The translations under genes were made by a program, and so were the position numbers. The notes below the pieces were generated by a model that did not search any database, was not told the origin of the DNA, and saw only the letters and a list, made by a program, of their open reading frames with translations. A stretch of DNA of 64,000 nt from Pseudomonas paraeruginosa PA7 (GTDB taxonomy: Bacteria > Pseudomonadota > Gammaproteobacteria > Pseudomonadales > Pseudomonadaceae). The stretch's first letter is position 1. The number at the start of each line of letters is the position of its first letter. The DNA is taken from contig NC_009656.1 in assembly GCF_000017205.1 (NCBI RefSeq), positions 5,274,001-5,338,000 of the forward strand. The letters run 5' to 3'. Shown piece by piece: positions 52,061-63,517 of this stretch.

Positions 52061-52088
52061 ATTTTACGGATGCGCGACGACATGTCAA
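52061..52088 (-). promoter_or_regulatory. Strong sigma70 promoter of the tRNA-Asn-Pro-Lys operon
   Basis: On the minus strand TTGACA and TAAAAT hexamers are 16 bases apart, near consensus, about 60 bases upstream of the first tRNA. The downstream GC-rich stretch is typical of stringently controlled stable-RNA promoters. Confidence 0.85.
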
Positions 52089-52158
52089 CCCTCTGATCCA
52101 AAAAGTTTTTCTTCTTTTTCCCGACCAGGCCACACCACCTTGCCAGCCACCAGCCGTT

Positions 52159-52194
52159 CATGAAAAAGCCCCGCCGAAGCGGGGCTTTTTCATG
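52159..52194 (-). terminator. Terminator of clpB
   Basis: A 16-bp stem CATGAAAAAGCCCCGC / GCGGGGCTTTTTCATG, 14 bases after the clpB stop. Confidence 0.9.
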
Positions 52195-52208
52195 CGCCTG
52201 CGAAGCGA

Positions 52209-54773
52209 TCAGGCGAACACGATCTCGTCGCCGTCCACCTTCGCCGAGACCTTCGTCCCCGGCGCGAACTTGCCGGCCAAGATCAGTTGCGCCAGCGGGT
52301 TCTCGATCCAGCGCTGGATTGCCCGCTTCAGCGGACGCGCACCGTAGACCGGGTCGAAGCCGACGGCGATCAGCTTGTCCAGTGCCTCCTGACTCAAGTC
52401 CAGGCTCAGCTCGCGCTCGGCCAGCCGCTTGCGCAGGCGGCCAAGCTGGATCTCGGCGATGCCGGCGATCTGCTCACGTGCCAGCGGTTCGAACACCACC
52501 ACTTCATCGATCCGGTTGATGAATTCCGGACGGAAATGCGCGTTGACCGCATCCATCACCGCGGCACGCTGCGCCTCGCGGTCACCGGCGAGTTCCTGGA
52601 TCTGCGCCGAGCCGAGGTTGGAGGTCATCACCACCACGGTGTTGCGGAAATCCACGGTGCGCCCGTGGCTGTCGGTCAGGCGGCCATCCTCGAGTACCTG
52701 CAGGAGAATGTTGAAGACGTCCGGGTGGGCCTTCTCCACTTCGTCCAGCAGCACCACCGAATACGGCTTGCGGCGGATCGCCTCGGTCAGGTAGCCGCCC
52801 TCCTCGAAACCGACGTAGCCCGGAGGCGCGCCGATCAGGCGAGCCACGGAGTGTTTCTCCATGAACTCGGACATGTCGATCCGCACCAGCGCCTCCTCGG
52901 TATCGAAGAGGAACTCGGCCAGCGCCTTGCACAGCTCGGTCTTGCCCACCCCGGTCGGGCCGAGGAAGAGGAACGAGCCGCTGGGCCGGTTCGGATCGGC
53001 CAGGCCGGCGCGCGAACGGCGCACCGCATTGGACACGGCGACCACCGCCTCGTCCTGGCCGATGACCCGGCGATGCAGTTCCTGCTCCATGCGCAGCAGC
53101 TTCTCGCGCTCGCCCTCGAGCATCTTCGACACCGGGATACCGGTCCACTTGGAGACCACCTCGGCGATTTCCTCGTCGGTCACCTTGTTGCGCAGCAACT
53201 GGTTCTCGGTCTTGCCGTGCTGGTCGACCATCTGCAGGCTGCGTTCCAGGTCCGGGATGGTCTGGTACTGGATGCGCGCCATGCTTTCCAGGTCGCCCTT
53301 GCGCCGCGCCGCCTCCATTTCCTGCTTGGCCTGCTCGATCTTCTGCTGGATCTGCGCCGAACCCTGTACCTCGGCCTTCTCCGACTTCCAGATCTCTTCC
53401 AGGTCGGCGTACTCGCGTTCCAGCTTGACGATGTCCTCTTCCAGCTTGGCCAGGCGCTTCCTGGTGGCTTCGTCGTCTTCCTTCTTCAGCGCCTCGCGCT
53501 CGATCTTCAGCTGGATCAGGCGACGGTCGAGACGATCCAGTTCCTCCGGCTTGGAGTCGATCTCCATGCGGATGCGGCTGGCGGCCTCGTCGATCAGGTC
53601 GATGGCCTTGTCCGGCAACTGCCGGTCGGTGATGTAGCGGTGCGACAGCTTGGCGGCGGCGATGATCGCGCCGTCGGTGATGCTCACCCCGTGGTGCACC
53701 TCGTAGCGCTCCTTGAGGCCACGGAGGATGGCGATGGTGTCTTCCTCGCTCGGCTCGTCCACCAGCACCTTCTGGAAGCGGCGTTCCAGGGCGGCGTCCT
53801 TCTCGATGTACTGGCGATACTCGTCGAGGGTGGTGGCGCCGACGCAGTGCAGTTCGCCTCGCGCCAGAGCCGGCTTGAGCATGTTGCCGGCATCCATGGC
53901 GCCTTCCGCCTTGCCGGCGCCGACCATGGTGTGCAGTTCGTCGATGAACAGGATGACCCGCCCTTCCTGCTTGCCCAGTTCGTTGAGGACCGCCTTCAGT
54001 CGTTCCTCGAATTCGCCGCGGAATTTTGCGCCGGCGATCAGCGCGCCCATGTCCAGGGCCAGCAGGCGCTTGTCCTTGAGGCCATCCGGCACTTCGCCAT
54101 TGATGATGCGCTGGGCCAGGCCTTCGACGATGGCGGTCTTGCCGACACCGGGTTCGCCGATCAGCACCGGGTTGTTCTTCGTCCGCCGCTGCAGGACCTG
54201 GATGGTCCGGCGGATCTCGTCGTCGCGACCGATCACCGGGTCGAGCTTGCCTTCCTCGGCGCGCCTGGTCATGTCGACGGTGTACTTGTCCAGCGCCTGG
54301 CGCGACTCCTCGACGTTCGGGTCGTTCACCGCTTCGCCGCCGCGCAGGTTGGCCACGGCATTCTCCAGCGCCTTGCGTGACACGCCCTGGCCGAGCAGCA
54401 GCTTGCCGAGCCTGGTGTTCTCGTCCATCGCGGCCAGCAATACCAGCTCGCTGGAGATGAACTGGTCGCCCTTCTGCTGGGCCAGGCGGTCAGCCTGATT
54501 GAGCAGGCGCGCGAGGTCCTGGGACAGGTTCACGTCGCCGGTCGGGCTCTGGATCTTCGGCAGCGCGTCGAGTTCCTTGTTGAGGCCGCTGCGCAGGGCG
54601 GCGATATCGAAGCCGACCTGCATCAGCAGGGGCTTGATCGAGCCGCCTTGCTGTTCGAGCAGGGCGGAAAGCAGATGCACCGGCTCGATGGCCGGGTGGT
54701 CGTGGCCGACGGCCAAGGACTGGGCGTCGGAGAGCGCGAGTTGCAGCTTGCTGGTCAAACGGTCTATTCGCAT
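52209..54773 (-). CDS. clpB: ClpB disaggregase
   Basis: The 854-residue Hsp100 chaperone rescues aggregated proteins with DnaK. An N-terminal Clp domain, NBD1 ([18 protein letters not shown]), a coiled-coil M domain (about 410-520, [20 protein letters not shown]) and NBD2 ([20 protein letters not shown]) are all present, with the sensor [14 protein letters not shown] and C-terminal oligomerisation region. The gene is preceded by a heat-shock promoter at 54851-54879. Confidence 0.96.
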   Translation of the reverse strand: MRIDRLTSKLQLALSDAQSLAVGHDHPAIEPVHLLSALLEQQGGSIKPLLMQVGFDIAALRSGLNKELDALPKIQSPTGDVNLSQDLARLLNQADRLAQQKGDQFISSELVLLAAMDENTRLGKLLLGQGVSRKALENAVANLRGGEAVNDPNVEESRQALDKYTVDMTRRAEEGKLDPVIGRDDEIRRTIQVLQRRTKNNPVLIGEPGVGKTAIVEGLAQRIINGEVPDGLKDKRLLALDMGALIAGAKFRGEFEERLKAVLNELGKQEGRVILFIDELHTMVGAGKAEGAMDAGNMLKPALARGELHCVGATTLDEYRQYIEKDAALERRFQKVLVDEPSEEDTIAILRGLKERYEVHHGVSITDGAIIAAAKLSHRYITDRQLPDKAIDLIDEAASRIRMEIDSKPEELDRLDRRLIQLKIEREALKKEDDEATRKRLAKLEEDIVKLEREYADLEEIWKSEKAEVQGSAQIQQKIEQAKQEMEAARRKGDLESMARIQYQTIPDLERSLQMVDQHGKTENQLLRNKVTDEEIAEVVSKWTGIPVSKMLEGEREKLLRMEQELHRRVIGQDEAVVAVSNAVRRSRAGLADPNRPSGSFLFLGPTGVGKTELCKALAEFLFDTEEALVRIDMSEFMEKHSVARLIGAPPGYVGFEEGGYLTEAIRRKPYSVVLLDEVEKAHPDVFNILLQVLEDGRLTDSHGRTVDFRNTVVVMTSNLGSAQIQELAGDREAQRAAVMDAVNAHFRPEFINRIDEVVVFEPLAREQIAGIAEIQLGRLRKRLAERELSLDLSQEALDKLIAVGFDPVYGARPLKRAIQRWIENPLAQLILAGKFAPGTKVSAKVDGDEIVFA

Positions 54774-54850
54774 GGGTCGTCCTTCCTTCTATAGAGCGGG
54801 CCGGAACGATGGGTGTCCCTGATGAAGAAAAGCCCGCCGAGATGGCTCAA

Positions 54851-54879
54851 TAGATAAGGGCGATTTTCCGCGGTTCAAG
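54851..54879 (-). promoter_or_regulatory. Sigma32 (heat-shock) promoter of clpB
   Basis: On the minus strand CTTGAA is followed 13 bases later by CCCTTATCTA, matching the CTTGAA-N13-CCCCAT heat-shock pattern with a near-fit -10. The start would be near 54845, about 70 bases before the clpB ATG. Confidence 0.7.
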
Positions 54880-54928
54880 CGACCGGGCCGTGACATCGGT
54901 CAGTTCGCGTCGGATAACCTGCGCGGGC

Positions 54929-55657
54929 CTAGCCCTGGAGCCAGACCAGGCTGGCGAAACGGCCGGTGCGCGACGAGCGGCGATAGGAGTAGAAGCGCTC
55001 GCTGTCGCTGAAGGTGCAGAAACCGCCGCCATGCACGGCGGTGACGCCATGGACGGCCAGGCGGATGCGAGCCAGGTGGTAGATGTCGGCCATGAAGCGC
55101 CCGGGGTTGGCACTCGGCACGAATGCCGCCTGCGCCTCGGCATGCGCGCCGATGAAGGCGTCGCGCACCTCGCCGCCGACCTCGAAGGCCCGTGGGCCGA
55201 TCGCCGGGCCGAGCCAGACCAGTAGCTCGTCGCCGGGCACGCCCAGGCTGTCCACCGTCGCCTCCAGCACGCCCGCCGCCAGCCCGCGCCAGCCGGCATG
55301 GGCGGCGGCCACGCGGGTGCCGGCGCGGTCGCAGAACAGCGCCGGCAGGCAATCGGCGGTCATGACCGTACAGGCGGTACCCGGCGTCGCGCTCCAGCTG
55401 GCATCCGCGATCGGCAGCCGGCCCGGGTCGGCCTCCACCACCGTGGTCCCGTGCACCTGCTCGAGCCAGCTCGGCCGGCAGGCCAGGCGTTCGCTGAGGC
55501 GCCGGCGATTCTCCGCCACGGCCCGAGGATCGTCGTCGACATGGGCACCCAGGTTCAGGCTGTCGAACGGGGCCTGGCTGATCCCGCCGCCGCGCGTGGT
55601 CACGCAGGCGCGGACATTGGCCGGCGCCGGCCAGTCGGGGCTCAGCCAGCCGCTCAT
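54929..55657 (-). CDS. pgeF: Peptidoglycan editing factor PgeF (YfiH, laccase-domain)
   Basis: The 242-residue Cu-oxidase_4/laccase-fold protein has its zinc-site residues in EQVHGTTVV, TADCLPALF and AAHAGWRGLAAG. Family members edit peptidoglycan precursors carrying wrong first amino acids, and some show purine nucleosidase activity. The ATG at 55657 overlaps the rluD stop (ATGA). The 25-codon upstream extension lies in rluD and is rejected. Confidence 0.9.
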   Translation of the reverse strand: MSGWLSPDWPAPANVRACVTTRGGGISQAPFDSLNLGAHVDDDPRAVAENRRRLSERLACRPSWLEQVHGTTVVEADPGRLPIADASWSATPGTACTVMTADCLPALFCDRAGTRVAAAHAGWRGLAAGVLEATVDSLGVPGDELLVWLGPAIGPRAFEVGGEVRDAFIGAHAEAQAAFVPSANPGRFMADIYHLARIRLAVHGVTAVHGGGFCTFSDSERFYSYRRSSRTGRFASLVWLQG

Positions 55658-56616
55658 CCGACGAACGCCTCGCGGTCCTGGCGCAGCAGGCTGAGCAACC
55701 AGAGGAAGTCTTCCGGCAGCGGCGACTCCCACTTCATGCGTACGCCCGTCGCCGGGTGGTCCAGTTCGAGGAAGCGCGCGTGCAGCGCCTGGCGCGGGAA
55801 CTCGCGGAGGGTCTGGACCAGCGTCTGGCTGGCCACCGGCGGGATCTTGAAGCGGCCGCCATAGACCGGATCGCCGACCAGCGGATAGCCGATGTGGCTC
55901 ATGTGCACGCGGATCTGGTGGGTGCGCCCGGTCTCCAGCTTGACCCGGGTGTGGGTGTGCGCGCGGAAGCGTTCCAGCACCCGGTAATGGCTCACAGCCA
56001 CCTTGCCGGCATCGACCACCGCCATCTTCTGCCGCTGCACGCCGTGCCGGCCGATCGGCGCATCGATGGTGCCGCCGGAAGTGATCACGCCGATCACGAT
56101 CGCCTCGTAGATGCGGCTGACCGAGCGCGCCTGCAACTGCGCGACCAGCTTGGTATGGGCCTCCAGGGTCTTGGCCACCACCATCAGGCCGGTGGTGTCC
56201 TTGTCCAGGCGGTGGACGATGCCCGCACGCGGCACGTTGGCGATGCCCGGCACGTGGTACAGCAAGGCGTTGAGCAGGGTGCCATCCTGGTGGCCGGCAG
56301 CCGGGTGGACCACCAGACCGGCAGGCTTGTCGATCACCAGGATATGCTCGTCTTCATGGACGATATCCAGCTCGATATCCTGTGCGACCCACTCGCCCTG
56401 GGCCTCCTGCTCGGCTTCCAGGACCAGCTGCGCCCCGCTGTGGACGATGTCGCGCGGGCGCGCCGCGGCGCCATCGACGGTCAGCCGACCGTCCTTGATC
56501 CAGCCGGCCAGGCGGGAGCGCGAGTGTTCGGGAAAAAGCTGGGCGGCGATCTGGTCGAGACGCTGGCCACCCAGCTCGAACGGCACCTCGGCCGCGCGTT
56601 GAATCATATCGGACAT
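55654..56616 (-). CDS. rluD: 23S rRNA pseudouridine synthase RluD
   Basis: The 320-residue protein has an N-terminal S4 domain (SRLAGWIKDGRLTVDG) and the RluA catalytic core GIVHRLDKDTTGLMVVAKT, with the catalytic Asp after RL. It modifies helix 69 of 23S rRNA. Two possible starts occur (56616 and 56607), and the first is taken. It is divergent from bamD, whose promoter lies in the gap. Confidence 0.93.
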   Translation of the reverse strand: MSDMIQRAAEVPFELGGQRLDQIAAQLFPEHSRSRLAGWIKDGRLTVDGAAARPRDIVHSGAQLVLEAEQEAQGEWVAQDIELDIVHEDEHILVIDKPAGLVVHPAAGHQDGTLLNALLYHVPGIANVPRAGIVHRLDKDTTGLMVVAKTLEAHTKLVAQLQARSVSRIYEAIVIGVITSGGTIDAPIGRHGVQRQKMAVVDAGKVAVSHYRVLERFRAHTHTRVKLETGRTHQIRVHMSHIGYPLVGDPVYGGRFKIPPVASQTLVQTLREFPRQALHARFLELDHPATGVRMKWESPLPEDFLWLLSLLRQDREAFVG

Positions 56617-56761
56617 GAGTAGGGAACGGTGCTCAGCGCGGCTTTTGGAATCGGCTACGCGCTGTGGTTAAATACGGGGTCTTTGTCCCAGGGGGTGCCT
56701 GGGGCGCCAATCATAACAGACGGTTGAGGCCAAGCCGACCGTCCCAGGGACGCAAGCCGCC

Positions 56762-57787
56762 ATGCAAGTGAAACACCTGCTGCTGATCGCCATCCTCGCC
56801 CTCACCGCAGCCTGCTCCTCGAACAAGGAGACTGTCGACGAGAACCTGAGCGAGAGCCAGCTGTACCAGCAGGCGCAGGACGACCTCAACAACAAGAGCT
56901 ACAACAGCGCCGTCACCAAGCTGAAAGCCCTCGAGTCGCGCTATCCCTTCGGCCGCTACGCCGAGCAAGCCCAGCTCGAGCTGATCTACGCCAACTACAA
57001 GAACATGGAGCCCGAGGCCGCGCGCGCCGCCGCCGAGCGCTTCATCCGCCTGCATCCGCAGCATCCCAACGTCGACTACGCCTATTACCTCAAGGGCCTG
57101 TCCTCCTTCGACCAGGACCGCGGACTGGTCGCGCGCTTCCTGCCGCTGGACATGACCAAGCGCGACCCGGGCGCCGCCCGCGACTCCTTCAACGAGTTCG
57201 CCCAGCTCACCAGCCGCTTCCCCAACAGCCGCTACGCCCCTGACGCCAAGGCGCGCATGGTCTACCTGCGCAACCTGCTGGCGGCCTACGAGGTGCACGT
57301 CGGCCACTACTACCTCAAGCGCCAGGCCTACGTCGCCGCGGCCAACCGTGGTCGCTACGTGGTGGAGAACTTCCAGGAAACCCCGGCCGTCGGCGATGGC
57401 CTGGCGATCATGGTCGAGGCCTATCGCCGCCTGGGCCTGGACGACCTGGCCAGCACCAGCCTGGAAACCCTCAAGCTGAACTACCCGGACAACGCCAGCC
57501 TCAAGGACGGCGAGTTCGTCGCCCGCGAAAGCGAGGCCGATACCCGTTCCTGGCTGGCCAAGGCCACCCTGGGCCTGATCGAGGGCGGCGAGCCGCCGCC
57601 GCACATGGAGACCCAGGCCGCGAAGGACGTGATCAAGCAGTACGAAGACGCCGAGCGCGAGATTCCCGCCGAACTGAAGCCGGAGAACCAGGACCACGGC
57701 GCCGACGAAGAGAAACCGGAAAGCGACGACGACGAAGACTCCGGTCGCTCCTGGTGGAGCTACATGACCTTCGGTCTCTTCGACTGA
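56762..57787 (+). CDS. bamD: Outer-membrane assembly lipoprotein BamD (ComL)
   Basis: The 341-residue protein has a lipoprotein signal with lipobox LTAAC at residues 15-19, then five TPR-like repeats ([56 protein letters not shown]). It is the essential lipoprotein of the BAM complex for outer-membrane beta-barrels. The acidic C-terminal tail ([14 protein letters not shown]) is longer than in E. coli. Confidence 0.95.
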   Translation: MQVKHLLLIAILALTAACSSNKETVDENLSESQLYQQAQDDLNNKSYNSAVTKLKALESRYPFGRYAEQAQLELIYANYKNMEPEAARAAAERFIRLHPQHPNVDYAYYLKGLSSFDQDRGLVARFLPLDMTKRDPGAARDSFNEFAQLTSRFPNSRYAPDAKARMVYLRNLLAAYEVHVGHYYLKRQAYVAAANRGRYVVENFQETPAVGDGLAIMVEAYRRLGLDDLASTSLETLKLNYPDNASLKDGEFVARESEADTRSWLAKATLGLIEGGEPPPHMETQAAKDVIKQYEDAEREIPAELKPENQDHGADEEKPESDDDEDSGRSWWSYMTFGLFD

Positions 57788-57803
57788 TCGCAGGAAACAC
57801 CGG

Positions 57804-57832
57804 AGGGAGGCGCAAGCCTCCCTTCTTTTTTC
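57804..57832 (+). terminator. Terminator of bamD
   Basis: AGGGAGGC GCAA GCCTCCCT hairpin followed by TCTTTTTT, 16 bases after the stop. Confidence 0.92.
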
Positions 57833-57940
57833 CCCGGCCGGCCCCGTCAGCGCCAAGCGCCGCACAGCCTGGGCCTTCCCGACTGTGATCGGGCCGGCGG
57901 CTTGGCTAAACTGCAGCTTTCCCCAGCCTACGAGACCACC

Positions 57941-58186
57941 ATGGGCCTTTTCCGCCTCCTTTTCTGGATCGCCCTGATCGCCATCGCGTTCTGGCTCTGG
58001 CGCCGCTTCACCCGTCCCGTTCCGCGCCGGCAGCAGCGTCCGCGGGAGGAGCCGAACGCCTCGCCGATGGTCCGCTGCGCGCATTGCGGCGTGCATGTAC
58101 CGCAAGCCAACGCGCTGGCCCACGAACGTCGCTGGTATTGCAGCCAGGCGCATCTGCAGCAGGACCAGGGCGACCGTGCGCGCTGA
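57941..58186 (+). CDS. PP0621-family small zinc-ribbon membrane protein
   Basis: The 81-residue protein starts at the ATG MGLFRLLFW (57941), giving one membrane helix (LLFWIALIAIAFWLWRRF) and a C-terminal CAHCGVHV ... WYCSQAH zinc-ribbon-like pattern. It resembles the PP0621 family. An 11-base overlap with pilS suggests co-transcription with it. The longer frame from 57902 is less likely. Confidence 0.75.
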   Translation: MGLFRLLFWIALIAIAFWLWRRFTRPVPRRQQRPREEPNASPMVRCAHCGVHVPQANALAHERRWYCSQAHLQQDQGDRAR

Positions 58187-59768
58187 GCGGCTGCGGCTGA
58201 GCGAGGAGCAAGGGCAGCGCATCCTCCGCCTGTATCACCTGTATCGCCTGACCATCGGCCTGGTACTGGTCCTGCTGATCTCCAGCGAGCTGGAAGAACA
58301 GGTCCTGAAACTGGTCCATCCCGAATTGTTCCATGTCGGCAGCTGGTGCTACCTGGTCTTCAACATCCTGGTCGCGCTGTTCCTGCCGCCGTCACGGCAG
58401 TTGCTGCCGATCTTCATCCTCGCCCTCACCGACGTGCTGATGCTCTGCGGCCTGTTCTACGCGGGCGGCGGCATGCCCAGCGGCATCGGCAGCCTGCTGG
58501 TGGTGGCGGTGGCGATCGCCAACATCCTCCTGCGCGGGCGCATCGGCCTGGTAATCGCCGCGGTGGCCAGCCTGGGCCTGCTGTACCTGACCTTCTTCCT
58601 CAGCCTGAGCAGCCCGGACTCCGCCAACCACTACGTCCAGGCCGGCGGCCTAGGCACCCTGTGCTTCGCCGCCGCGCTGGTGATCCAGGCCCTGGTGCGG
58701 CGCCAGGAACAGACGGAAACGCTGGCCGAGGAACGCGCCGAGACGGTCGCCAACCTCGAAGAACTCAACGCACTGATCCTGCAACGCATGCGCACCGGCA
58801 TCCTGGTGGTCGATAGCCGCCTGAGCATCCTCCTCGCCAACCAGGCCGCCCTCGGCCTGCTCAGGCAGGACCAGGTGCGGGGCGTCGGCCTGGACCGTTG
58901 CAGCCCGATGCTGGTGCACTGCATGAAGCAGTGGCGCCTCAACCCCAGCCTCCGCCCGCCGACCCTCAAGGTGATTCCGGAGGGCCCCGCCGTGCAACCC
59001 AGCTTCATCAGCCTCAACCGTGAACACGACCGGCATGTGCTGATCTTCCTCGAAGACATCTCGCAGATCGCCCAGCAGGCGCAGCAGATGAAGCTTGCCG
59101 GCCTCGGCCGGCTGACCGCCGGCATCGCCCACGAGATCCGCAACCCGCTGGGCGCCATCAGCCATGCCGCGCAACTGCTGCAGGAATCCGAGGAGCTCGA
59201 CGGCGCCGACCGCCGCCTGACACAGATCATCCAGGACCAGTCGCGACGGATGAACCTGGTCATCGAGAACGTCCTGCAGCTCTCCCGCCGCCGCCAGGCC
59301 GAACCACAGCAACTCGACCTGAAGGACTGGCTGCAACGCTTCGTCGACGAATATCCCGGCAAGCTGCGCAACGACAGCGAACTGCACCTGCAGCTCGGCG
59401 CCGGCGACATCCACACGCGCATGGACCCGCACCAGTTGAATCAGGTACTGAGCAACCTGGTGCAGAACGGCCTGCGCTACAGCGCCCAGGCGCACGGGCG
59501 CGGCCAGGTCTGGCTGAGTCTCGCGCGCGATGCGGACAGCGACCTGCCGGTGCTGGAAATCGCCGACGACGGCCCCGGCGTGCCGACGGACAAGCTGAAC
59601 AACCTGTTCGAACCCTTCTTTACTACAGAAAGCAAAGGTACCGGCCTGGGCCTCTATCTCTCCCGCGAATTGTGCGAGAGCAACCAGGCGCGCATCGACT
59701 ACCGCAATCGCGAGGAGGGTGGAGGCTGCTTCCGCATCACCTTCGCCCACCCGCGCAAACTCAGCTGA
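58176..59768 (+). CDS. pilS: Sensor histidine kinase PilS
   Basis: The 530-residue membrane kinase has six membrane helices in the first 180 residues, a PAS-like cytoplasmic linker and a HisKA-HATPase core. The phosphorylated His lies in GIAHEIRNPLGAISHAAQLL, and the N, G1 and G2 boxes are QVLSNLVQNGLRY, EIADDGPGVP and GTGLGLYLS. With PilR it controls pilA. The GTG at 58176 (VRAERLRLSEE) gives the usual 530 residues. Confidence 0.94.
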   Translation: MRAERLRLSEEQGQRILRLYHLYRLTIGLVLVLLISSELEEQVLKLVHPELFHVGSWCYLVFNILVALFLPPSRQLLPIFILALTDVLMLCGLFYAGGGMPSGIGSLLVVAVAIANILLRGRIGLVIAAVASLGLLYLTFFLSLSSPDSANHYVQAGGLGTLCFAAALVIQALVRRQEQTETLAEERAETVANLEELNALILQRMRTGILVVDSRLSILLANQAALGLLRQDQVRGVGLDRCSPMLVHCMKQWRLNPSLRPPTLKVIPEGPAVQPSFISLNREHDRHVLIFLEDISQIAQQAQQMKLAGLGRLTAGIAHEIRNPLGAISHAAQLLQESEELDGADRRLTQIIQDQSRRMNLVIENVLQLSRRRQAEPQQLDLKDWLQRFVDEYPGKLRNDSELHLQLGAGDIHTRMDPHQLNQVLSNLVQNGLRYSAQAHGRGQVWLSLARDADSDLPVLEIADDGPGVPTDKLNNLFEPFFTTESKGTGLGLYLSRELCESNQARIDYRNREEGGGCFRITFAHPRKLS

Positions 59769-59783
59769 CAGAAGCCGCAACGC

Positions 59784-61121
<1,338 letters not shown>

Positions 61122-61129
61122 TGATGAAA

Positions 61130-61154
61130 AAAGGCCTGTCGACGACAGGCCTTT
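61130..61154 (+). terminator. Terminator of pilSR
   Basis: AAAGGCCTGTC GAC GACAGGCCTTT 11-bp hairpin, 8 bases after the pilR stop. Confidence 0.88.
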
Positions 61155-61166
61155 GCCTTTCCCGCC

Positions 61167-62261
61167 TCAGAGCCTGCCCACCGGGGCATAGGGCGCCGGA
61201 TCGATGATCGGCTCGCGGCCGCTCATCAGGTCCGCCAGCAGGCGGCAGGAAGCCGGCGCCAGGACCAGGCCGTTGCGGTAATGCCCGGTATTCAGCCAGA
61301 GCCCGTCGAAGCCCGGCACCGGGCCGATATAAGGAATGCCTTCCGGAGATCCCGGCCGCAAGCCCGCCCAGTGCGCCACCGGCCGCTGCTCCGCCAGCGC
61401 CGGTAGCAGTTCGGCCGCCGAGGCCCTGAGACTGTCCAGCGCGTCCCCGGTCGGCGTCTTGTCGAAGCCCGCATGCTCCAGGGTGCTGCCGATCAGGATA
61501 TGCCCGTCGCGCCGAGGGATCGCATAGCGCCCCTTGGCCAGTACCATGCGCGGCAGGAAGTCCGCCGCGCACTTGTAGAGAATCATCTGCCCTTTCACCG
61601 GCTCGACGGGCAACTCCAGCCCCAGCGGCTTCAGCAGCTCGCCGCTCCAGGCTCCCGCCGCCAGCAGCAGCCTGTCGCCACGGATCTCGCCTCGCGAGGT
61701 GGCCACGCCGACCACTCGATCACCGTCACGCAACCAGCCGCGCACCTCCGTCTGTTCATGCAGTTCGAGGTTGGCGAATTGTTGCAGGGATGCCCGCAAT
61801 GAACGCGCCAGGCGAGGATTGCGCACATTGGCCACGCCCGACATGTAGACGGCCCGCTGGAAGCCTGCGCCCAACCCGGGCACCGCCGCATAGGCGTCCT
61901 CGATCGGCACCTCCTGCAACGGCCGTGTGTGATTGCGCGCCCAATGCAATGCCTCGGCCTGATCCTCCAGGTCCAGCCAGTACAGGCCCACGGTGTGGAC
62001 CTCGGGGTCCAGCCCGGTCTCGTCGAGCAGGCGCTGCCCCAGCGCCGGGTAGAAGTCCTGCGACCAATGCGCCAGGGCGGTCACCGCCGGACTGTAGCGC
62101 CACGGATAGAGCGGCGAGACGATCCCGCCGCCCGCCCACGAAGCCTCCCGGCCACTCTCGCCGCGTTCCACCAGGGTCACCCGCAGGCCGGCGAGCGCCA
62201 GCTCCCGGGCGGTCAACAGGCCGATGACGCCAGCGCCCACCACTACTACTCGTTCCGACAC
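61167..62261 (-). CDS. thiO: FAD-dependent glycine/D-amino-acid oxidase (ThiO-like)
   Basis: The 364-residue DAO-family flavoprotein starts at GTG (62261) with GGAGG 7 bases upstream. FAD motif VVVVGAGVIGLLTARELALAG is at the N-terminus, then GGGIVSPLYPWRYS and the C-terminal GHYRNGLVLAPASCRLLAD. In thiamine synthesis ThiO oxidises glycine to the imine. No thi genes are adjacent, so a general D-amino-acid oxidase role is possible. Converges on pilR. Confidence 0.82.
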   Translation of the reverse strand: MSERVVVVGAGVIGLLTARELALAGLRVTLVERGESGREASWAGGGIVSPLYPWRYSPAVTALAHWSQDFYPALGQRLLDETGLDPEVHTVGLYWLDLEDQAEALHWARNHTRPLQEVPIEDAYAAVPGLGAGFQRAVYMSGVANVRNPRLARSLRASLQQFANLELHEQTEVRGWLRDGDRVVGVATSRGEIRGDRLLLAAGAWSGELLKPLGLELPVEPVKGQMILYKCAADFLPRMVLAKGRYAIPRRDGHILIGSTLEHAGFDKTPTGDALDSLRASAAELLPALAEQRPVAHWAGLRPGSPEGIPYIGPVPGFDGLWLNTGHYRNGLVLAPASCRLLADLMSGREPIIDPAPYAPVGRL

Positions 62262-62395
62262 CAGGGCCTCCACGATCACACAGGGGTTGCAGAAAAGTCG
62301 CTCATGCGCCTCTACCAGCCGCTGATTGAGGCAACCCGGCAAATCCGGCGAGATACGACCAACGCGGAATGATACGAGCAAAAGGATCGCCTGCC

Positions 62396-62905
62396 ATGGT
62401 CGAAAGGTCGCAGAGTGCGTTCACCCTCCCCGAGCTGCTGCTCACGCTGACGCTACTGGGAATCTTGGCAAGCCTTGCGCTGCCCGGGTTGGAGGGCTGG
62501 CTGGCTGGAAACCGCCAGCAGGCCCTGCTGCACGAACTGAGCGCGAGCATTCAGCTGGGCCGCGCGCATGCCGTCACCCATCGACGCCCGGTGGCGCTCT
62601 GTCCTTCGAGCGATGGCCGGGGTTGCGGCGGCGACTGGGGACAAGGCTGGCTGCTCGCCGAAGAGGACGCTGGCCTGGTGCTCGCCCGGCGCCAGTTGCC
62701 GACGCCGGAAGCGATCCGCTGGAACCGTTCGAATACCCTGCGCTTCCTCCCCAGCGGCCAGCTCAACGTACACAACGGCCGGTTTCTGCTCTGCGGGAGA
62801 AACGGCGTCGCCTGGCAACTGGTCCTCAATCGCCAGGGTCGCCTCCGCGCCGCGACCGCGCAGGAGAACCGGGAGAAACGTGAGCTATGCGGCACTTCGG
62901 AATGA
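62396..62905 (+). CDS. fimT: Type IV pilus minor pilin FimT
   Basis: The 169-residue GspH/FimT-family pseudopilin has leader MVERSQSA and the hydrophobic helix FTLPELLLTLTLLGILASL, with Glu at +5. The -1 residue is Ala rather than Gly, which is acceptable to PilD. Paired cysteines (CPSSDGRGC, CGRNG, ELCGTSE) suggest disulfides. FimT-type pilins are linked to DNA uptake. Start chosen at MVERSQ, not the upstream ATG. Confidence 0.9.
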   Translation: MVERSQSAFTLPELLLTLTLLGILASLALPGLEGWLAGNRQQALLHELSASIQLGRAHAVTHRRPVALCPSSDGRGCGGDWGQGWLLAEEDAGLVLARRQLPTPEAIRWNRSNTLRFLPSGQLNVHNGRFLLCGRNGVAWQLVLNRQGRLRAATAQENREKRELCGTSE

Positions 62906-62966
62906 TCATCAACCAGTTGTCCTGCCCCATGGCCCGACCGTCAACCACCGCAAGACGCTCCATGAC

Positions 62967-62975
62967 CCGTTTGGC
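62967..62975 (+). promoter_or_regulatory. AlgR-like site upstream of fimU
   Basis: CCGTTTGGC resembles the AlgR consensus CCGTTCGTC and lies about 36-44 bases before the fimU ATG. AlgR control of the fimU operon is established in P. aeruginosa, and this exact site is my suggestion. Confidence 0.35.
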
Positions 62976-63010
62976 ATGCTTTCCAGGCGTAGAAACCCTG
63001 GAGCAACCGC

Positions 63011-63517
63011 ATGTCATACCGTTCCAGCTCGGCCGGCTTCACCCTGATCGAGCTGCTGATCATCGTCGTCCTGCTGGCCATCATGGCGAGCTTCGCCATC
63101 CCCAACTTCAAGCAGTTGACCGAGCGCAACGAACTGCAGAGTGCCAGCGAGGAACTCAACGCGATGTTGCAGTACGCCCGCAGCGAAGCCGTCTCCCAGC
63201 GCCGCGCGATCAGCATCCAGGCGCTGAAGGACCACGACTGGGGCAAGGGCCTGAGCATCGGCGTCCTCGACTCCGGCACGATCGCCGCACCGCTGCGCAA
63301 GCACGACGGCTTTCGCGGCGCCACGCTGACAGCCAGGGAAGAGAGCGCCATAGCCGAACTGACCTTCACGCCCAACGGGACCCTGCTGCCGCCCACGGAG
63401 CGGACCTTCGCCATCTGCCAGAACGGCAAGGCCGAGGGCGGCCGCCTGCTGCGCATCAGCCAGGCCGGACGGATCCAACTCGAACCTTCCTCCAAGGCAC
63501 CGCCGTCATGCTATTGA
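63011..63517 (+). CDS. fimU: Type IV pilus minor pilin FimU
   Basis: This 168-residue minor pilin has leader MSYRSSSAG, the methylated-Phe helix FTLIELLIIVVLLAIMASFA with Glu5, and a globular GspH-like C-domain with Cys pairs (AICQNG, PPSCY). FimU links PilV-W-X-E tip complex to PilA. GGAG precedes the ATG. It heads the minor-pilin operon that continues beyond the window. Confidence 0.94.
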   Translation: MSYRSSSAGFTLIELLIIVVLLAIMASFAIPNFKQLTERNELQSASEELNAMLQYARSEAVSQRRAISIQALKDHDWGKGLSIGVLDSGTIAAPLRKHDGFRGATLTAREESAIAELTFTPNGTLLPPTERTFAICQNGKAEGGRLLRISQAGRIQLEPSSKAPPSCY

